A DNA stretch of 64,000 nucleotides, from positions 82,168 through 146,167 of the forward strand of contig NZ_JAOQJQ010000007.1 of assembly GCF_025566885.1 (NCBI RefSeq), read 5' to 3'. Below, one piece after another: positions 61,355-64,000 of this stretch (positions are counted from its first letter, which is position 1; every line of letters begins with the position of its first letter). This DNA comes from Brotonthovivens ammoniilytica. GTDB taxonomy: Bacteria > Bacillota > Clostridia > Lachnospirales > Lachnospiraceae. Below the pieces are notes generated by a model. That model was not told the DNA's origin, did no database searches, and was given only the letters and a program-made list of their open reading frames with translations. Position numbers and translations under genes: made by a program.

Positions 61355-62281
61355 TTACTCTTTGATTAACTCCGGAAGAACAACTGCTCTTTCATATGCG
61401 GCATATTTTTTCCGTTTCTCAGCAATAATATCCTTGCCTTGGGCAGCCTTCATATGGCCTTTCCGGATATTATTATCATGGAGATCCTGTCCCCATTTAC
61501 TCCAGCGGTTTTTAGCCATCTCTTCCTCTGTAAATTCTACCATTAATTCATCATTTACAAGGCTCAGTTTCGCTTTTGTGAGACACTGCGGACAGTAGAC
61601 ACCGTCTTCTCTTATCTCCAGCATATTTCCATGACAGTCCGGACATACGCCTTTTGTGCCTACATAGGATGGTTTTTCACCCTTTTCTTTCATAAGCAGT
61701 GCATCTGCAATATTTTCTCCGAATTTATGCATCCGTGCAATCATCTCATCCTCTAACACAACAGCTGCCACAGACGGAACAAAATCAAAATGAACAGCAT
61801 CCACCAGTGCTTCATATGATCCGCAGAATTCCATAGCTGCCATTTTACAGAAATTCAGTGTAAAGTTGGTCCAGTCTGTTCCTCCAATAGAAAAAGCTGC
61901 CCCGATTTTATTATTTTTATGTACCATGTCACGATAATTTCCACTTGCATGGAGTTTATTTAAAAATGTAATCATAGGACCCGTTGGAAGCAGGTTGTAA
62001 GCAGGACTGGATACAATAATTGCATCTGCCTCACGCATCAGCTGCTCAATAAAATAGAAATGATCCGTACCGTTTTTGTGAACACATCTAAAATCCCAGT
62101 TTCCTTTCAGATGATTCACCATACAGGTCTCACATCCTACACATTTTCTGATCTCAGCTTCCTGAAGACGAACCAGCTGACATTCAGCTCCGCATTTCTC
62201 TTCAATTGCCATAAATGCTTCTTTCATCATAATTTCTGTATTACCGTTTTTTCTGCCGCTGCAGATACCTAAAACCTTCAT
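61355..62281 (-). CDS. Flavodoxin-fold oxidoreductase with a C-terminal zinc ribbon
   Basis: 308 residues from the ATG at 62281 (GGAGG eight bases before; frame open 5 codons further). An NADPH-dependent FMN reductase-like domain (about 1-200): GICSGRKNGNTEIMMKEAFM, Cys pair KCVGCETCM, SSPAYNLLPTGPMITFLNKL. Then a zinc ribbon CPDC...CPQC (about 212-236), and a Lys-rich tail (about 250-308). The FMN loop and Cys pair recall iron-sulfur flavoproteins. LysR gene 108 nt upstream in the same direction probably controls it (inference). Confidence 0.88.
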   Translation of the reverse strand: MKVLGICSGRKNGNTEIMMKEAFMAIEEKCGAECQLVRLQEAEIRKCVGCETCMVNHLKGNWDFRCVHKNGTDHFYFIEQLMREADAIIVSSPAYNLLPTGPMITFLNKLHASGNYRDMVHKNNKIGAAFSIGGTDWTNFTLNFCKMAAMEFCGSYEALVDAVHFDFVPSVAAVVLEDEMIARMHKFGENIADALLMKEKGEKPSYVGTKGVCPDCHGNMLEIREDGVYCPQCLTKAKLSLVNDELMVEFTEEEMAKNRWSKWGQDLHDNNIRKGHMKAAQGKDIIAEKRKKYAAYERAVVLPELIKE

Positions 62282-62389
62282 ACCAGTTACCTCCATGTAA
62301 TCATTTTGTATTAATTATAATTGGAAATCAAAAGAGTGTAAAACAATTATTTTCTTTCTATTCACAATAAAAAGGTTGTGTTCTATATC

Positions 62390-63319
62390 CTATAATACAA
62401 CATCGAATTTATTTTTCTGATCTTTCATATGATTTCTCTGATACAACTGCGAAAGCTGAGCCGTCATATGTTCTCCAAATCCATTGACACCTACTATGCT
62501 GATCTGAGCCGGTTCATCCTCCGGCATATAGGCAATGGGATAAAATTTCAAACCACCATACTGGTTTCTGAAAAATTCCCGGAAACCGGTGGCAATTCCC
62601 TTCCCAGCCATAATTTCAATCTCCATACTTTCCCAGGATTTAAAATATTTTACCTTTGGCTCTATCCCAATACTGTGAAAATGACCAAGTATTTTTTTCT
62701 GTGCATCCGCAGAATGAGAATCTTCAAAAATAAAAATCGTTTCCTCTCCCACATCTGCCAGCGACAATTTCTCTCTTGCAGCCAGAGGATGATTTTGGGA
62801 CAGGATAATGGACAGCTGCACCGTTTTCAGCAGACACTGCTGATGACTGATCAGCTCTTTTGGAATCTCTGTAGAATAGGTTACAATTAAATCCGCTTTC
62901 TTTTCTTCGGCAAGCTGCTTTACATACGCCGGATTCCCTGAAACAACCTCAATCTGTATATCCGGATTTTTGCTCCCATACTGAGCCAGAAGGGGCAGCG
63001 TCAAATCTTTTACTGCATCATATTCTAAAATGGCAATCTTCACAAGACATTCCTTCTGCTCCCGCTCCTCCTGAATCAGACGTATCTCTTCATCCATCCG
63101 AAAAAGCAGTTCTTCCCAGAGTTTTCGCATCCTTACCCCTTCCCGGGTTAACATCAGCTGTTTTCTCTGTATACAGAACAAAGGAAAGTTAAGCTCTTGT
63201 TCCAAAGCCTTGATCTGTTTGCTGACTGCCTGCTGGGAAACAAATAATACATCTGCGGCTTTTGTAATACTCTGCTGTCTGGCCGCTTCTATAAAATAAC
63301 GCACCTGTAAAAATGTCAA
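62390..63319 (-). CDS. LysR-type transcriptional regulator
   Basis: 309 residues, helix-turn-helix at about 15-37 (SITKAADVLFVSQQAVSKQI) and effector domain about 90-295. Upstream of and in line with the zinc-ribbon flavoprotein gene. No strong GGAGG is seen before the ATG; GAGGT lies about 10 nt upstream. Confidence 0.9.
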   Translation of the reverse strand: MTFLQVRYFIEAARQQSITKAADVLFVSQQAVSKQIKALEQELNFPLFCIQRKQLMLTREGVRMRKLWEELLFRMDEEIRLIQEEREQKECLVKIAILEYDAVKDLTLPLLAQYGSKNPDIQIEVVSGNPAYVKQLAEEKKADLIVTYSTEIPKELISHQQCLLKTVQLSIILSQNHPLAAREKLSLADVGEETIFIFEDSHSADAQKKILGHFHSIGIEPKVKYFKSWESMEIEIMAGKGIATGFREFFRNQYGGLKFYPIAYMPEDEPAQISIVGVNGFGEHMTAQLSQLYQRNHMKDQKNKFDVVL

Positions 63320-63485
63320 TTATCCGTACCTCACAAACTGTTTTATGGAACCTGCTGATCTCTTACAATCCAGCAGGCTTCACCTCAAGACTGTTAATTT
63401 TTCTTTTATTATAAAGAAATTCCCGATTTTTTGCTAATAATTTGAAAAAAATTTAAGAAATGTATTAAGATATAGCCAAAAACAG

Positions 63486-63512
63486 TTCCCCAGGCTCAAA
63501 ACAGCCTGGGAA
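63486..63512. terminator. Hairpin next to the R2 copy
   Basis: TTCCCCAGGCT, loop CAAAAC, AGCCTGGGAA: a 9-10 bp stem. It lies upstream of the LysR gene and just outside R2; possibly a terminator of the leftward transcript from the Rpn-like gene. Confidence 0.5.
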
Positions 63513-63523
63513 GAACATCATAT

Positions 63524-63702
63524 TCAAGTCTCGCTCTCGCAAGACTGTGTGCGCGATTCGGGTCAGCTTTGCTGACAATATTCTATTCCCAAGCGCTGCA
63601 CATCCTCGCGGAGCGTATATCAGGTGGGGATTGACTCCCGCCACTGATACCTGCTTGTTACTCACCGCCTATAGAGGCGGGAGTCATCTCACATCTGATA
63701 TA
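63524..63702 (+). repeat. R2 dispersed structured repeat, full copy
   Basis: About 179 bp with left stem CAAGTCTCGC/GCAAGACT, GTCAGC-TTT-GCTGAC, GCGCTGCA and CTCGCGGAG parts. The large right-hand fold pairs TATATCAGGTGGGGATTGAC region with the GTCATCTCACATCTGATATA end, including the 10-bp GACTCCCGCC/GGCGGGAGTC stem. A frame over it (63465-63665) is a shadow. Confidence 0.8.
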
Positions 63703-63746
63703 TTCTTTTGAACCGTTTCCTTCACATAGACAATTAAGAAATAAAA

Positions 63747-64000
63747 CTATATTTTTTCATCAGGTTTCATTTTCCTGATAAATTTTTGAATAGTCTCCGT
63801 CGTTTCCTCCAGTTCATCTGCAATCAACTAGGTACTCTTTCCTTTTTCCAATTTCTTTTGAATTAACTCTAATAGCTTCTCATCTTTCCCTGCCGCAAAA
63901 CCTTCTTCCCTTGCCTCATTCTGCTCCATGACTCTCTCTTCCCATGCCTGCATATATCTCACACTCACTTCCGCATTCTCTTTGAGACTGTCAATCCGTC
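63747..64000 (-). pseudogene. Rpn-family nuclease/transposase-like gene, C-terminal part with internal stop
   Basis: The minus frame entering at base 64000 reads NAEVSVRYMQAWEERVMEQN, then EAREEGFAAGKDEKLLELIQ and KKLEKGKST. It meets TAG at 63828 and then continues in frame with LIADELEETTETIQKFIRK to a second stop at 63747. The tail matches the C-terminus of Rpn (PD-(D/E)xK, recombination-promoting nuclease) proteins, where this helical end normally runs on unbroken. Either a nonsense mutation or a naturally shortened end; the N-terminus lies outside the window. Confidence 0.65.

Overview
The window looks like chromosomal DNA of a low-GC Gram-positive gut anaerobe of the Lachnospiraceae type (Clostridia). 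The evidence is the gene set and Shine-Dalgarno style (strong GGAGG sites throughout), a separate AICAR transformylase plus PurO-like cyclohydrolase in place of bifunctional PurH, a four-subunit 2-oxoacid:ferredoxin oxidoreductase, and many two-component and ECF sigma modules. The genus is not determined. No rRNA, tRNA or CRISPR array was seen. Most genes lie on the minus strand.

Layout. (1) 1-7.9 kb: a core block read leftwards, ackA, two YesL-like membrane proteins, rpmF, plsX, acpP, rnc and smc (cut by the window edge). rpmF has a perfect consensus promoter whose spacer is filled by a 17-bp palindrome. (2) 8-13.6 kb: a LysR gene divergent from ackA, then a leftward LysR/MetE-like/fucose-isomerase-like/small protein/SufE-like cluster of unknown role. 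(3) 13.7-18.8 kb: tmcAL and pyruvate carboxylase (pyc), the latter behind a leader of three hairpins. (4) 19-24.2 kb: an ABC export module with its own two-component system. (5) 24.3-26.2 kb: the last two steps of IMP synthesis. (6) 26.8-38.5 kb: an ECF sigma factor, a large membrane protein, a MATE exporter, a UPF0210/ACT pair, MBL hydrolase-coaE-polA, two very small conserved-looking proteins and a trigger factor lacking its ribosome-binding domain. (7) 38.7-42.5 kb: a small alarmone synthetase, then a decayed defence/mobile island with an intact AbiE toxin-antitoxin pair, a broken type III methyltransferase start, a serine-recombinase start and an XRE remnant. (8) 42.5-46.6 kb: LysR and porCDAB. 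(9) 46.9-53.3 kb: the complete phosphate regulon pstSCAB-phoU-phoB-phoR with a Pho-box-like promoter; PstS is circularly permuted relative to the classical protein. (10) 53.7-57.5 kb: an ECF sigma factor with a membrane-anchored beta-propeller protein that may be its anti-sigma factor, and a sortase-type surface protein. (11) 57.7-61.2 kb: a MerR gene and a divergent redox operon (flavoprotein, two exported flavodoxin-like lipoproteins, a DUF4405 cytochrome-b-like membrane protein) behind a MerR-type promoter with a 19-bp spacer. (12) 61.3-64 kb: a zinc-ribbon flavoprotein, a LysR gene and a broken Rpn-like nuclease gene.

Two dispersed, highly structured intergenic repeat families run through the window. 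Family R1 (five copies) always begins in the T-tract of a minus-strand gene's intrinsic terminator. Family R2 (two full copies, one half copy, three fragments) lies mainly just 3' of minus-strand genes and supplies the last codons of two of them. These repeats, the exported-flavodoxin module, the permuted PstS, the LysR-MetE-SufE cluster and the structured pyc leader are the observations most worth following up.
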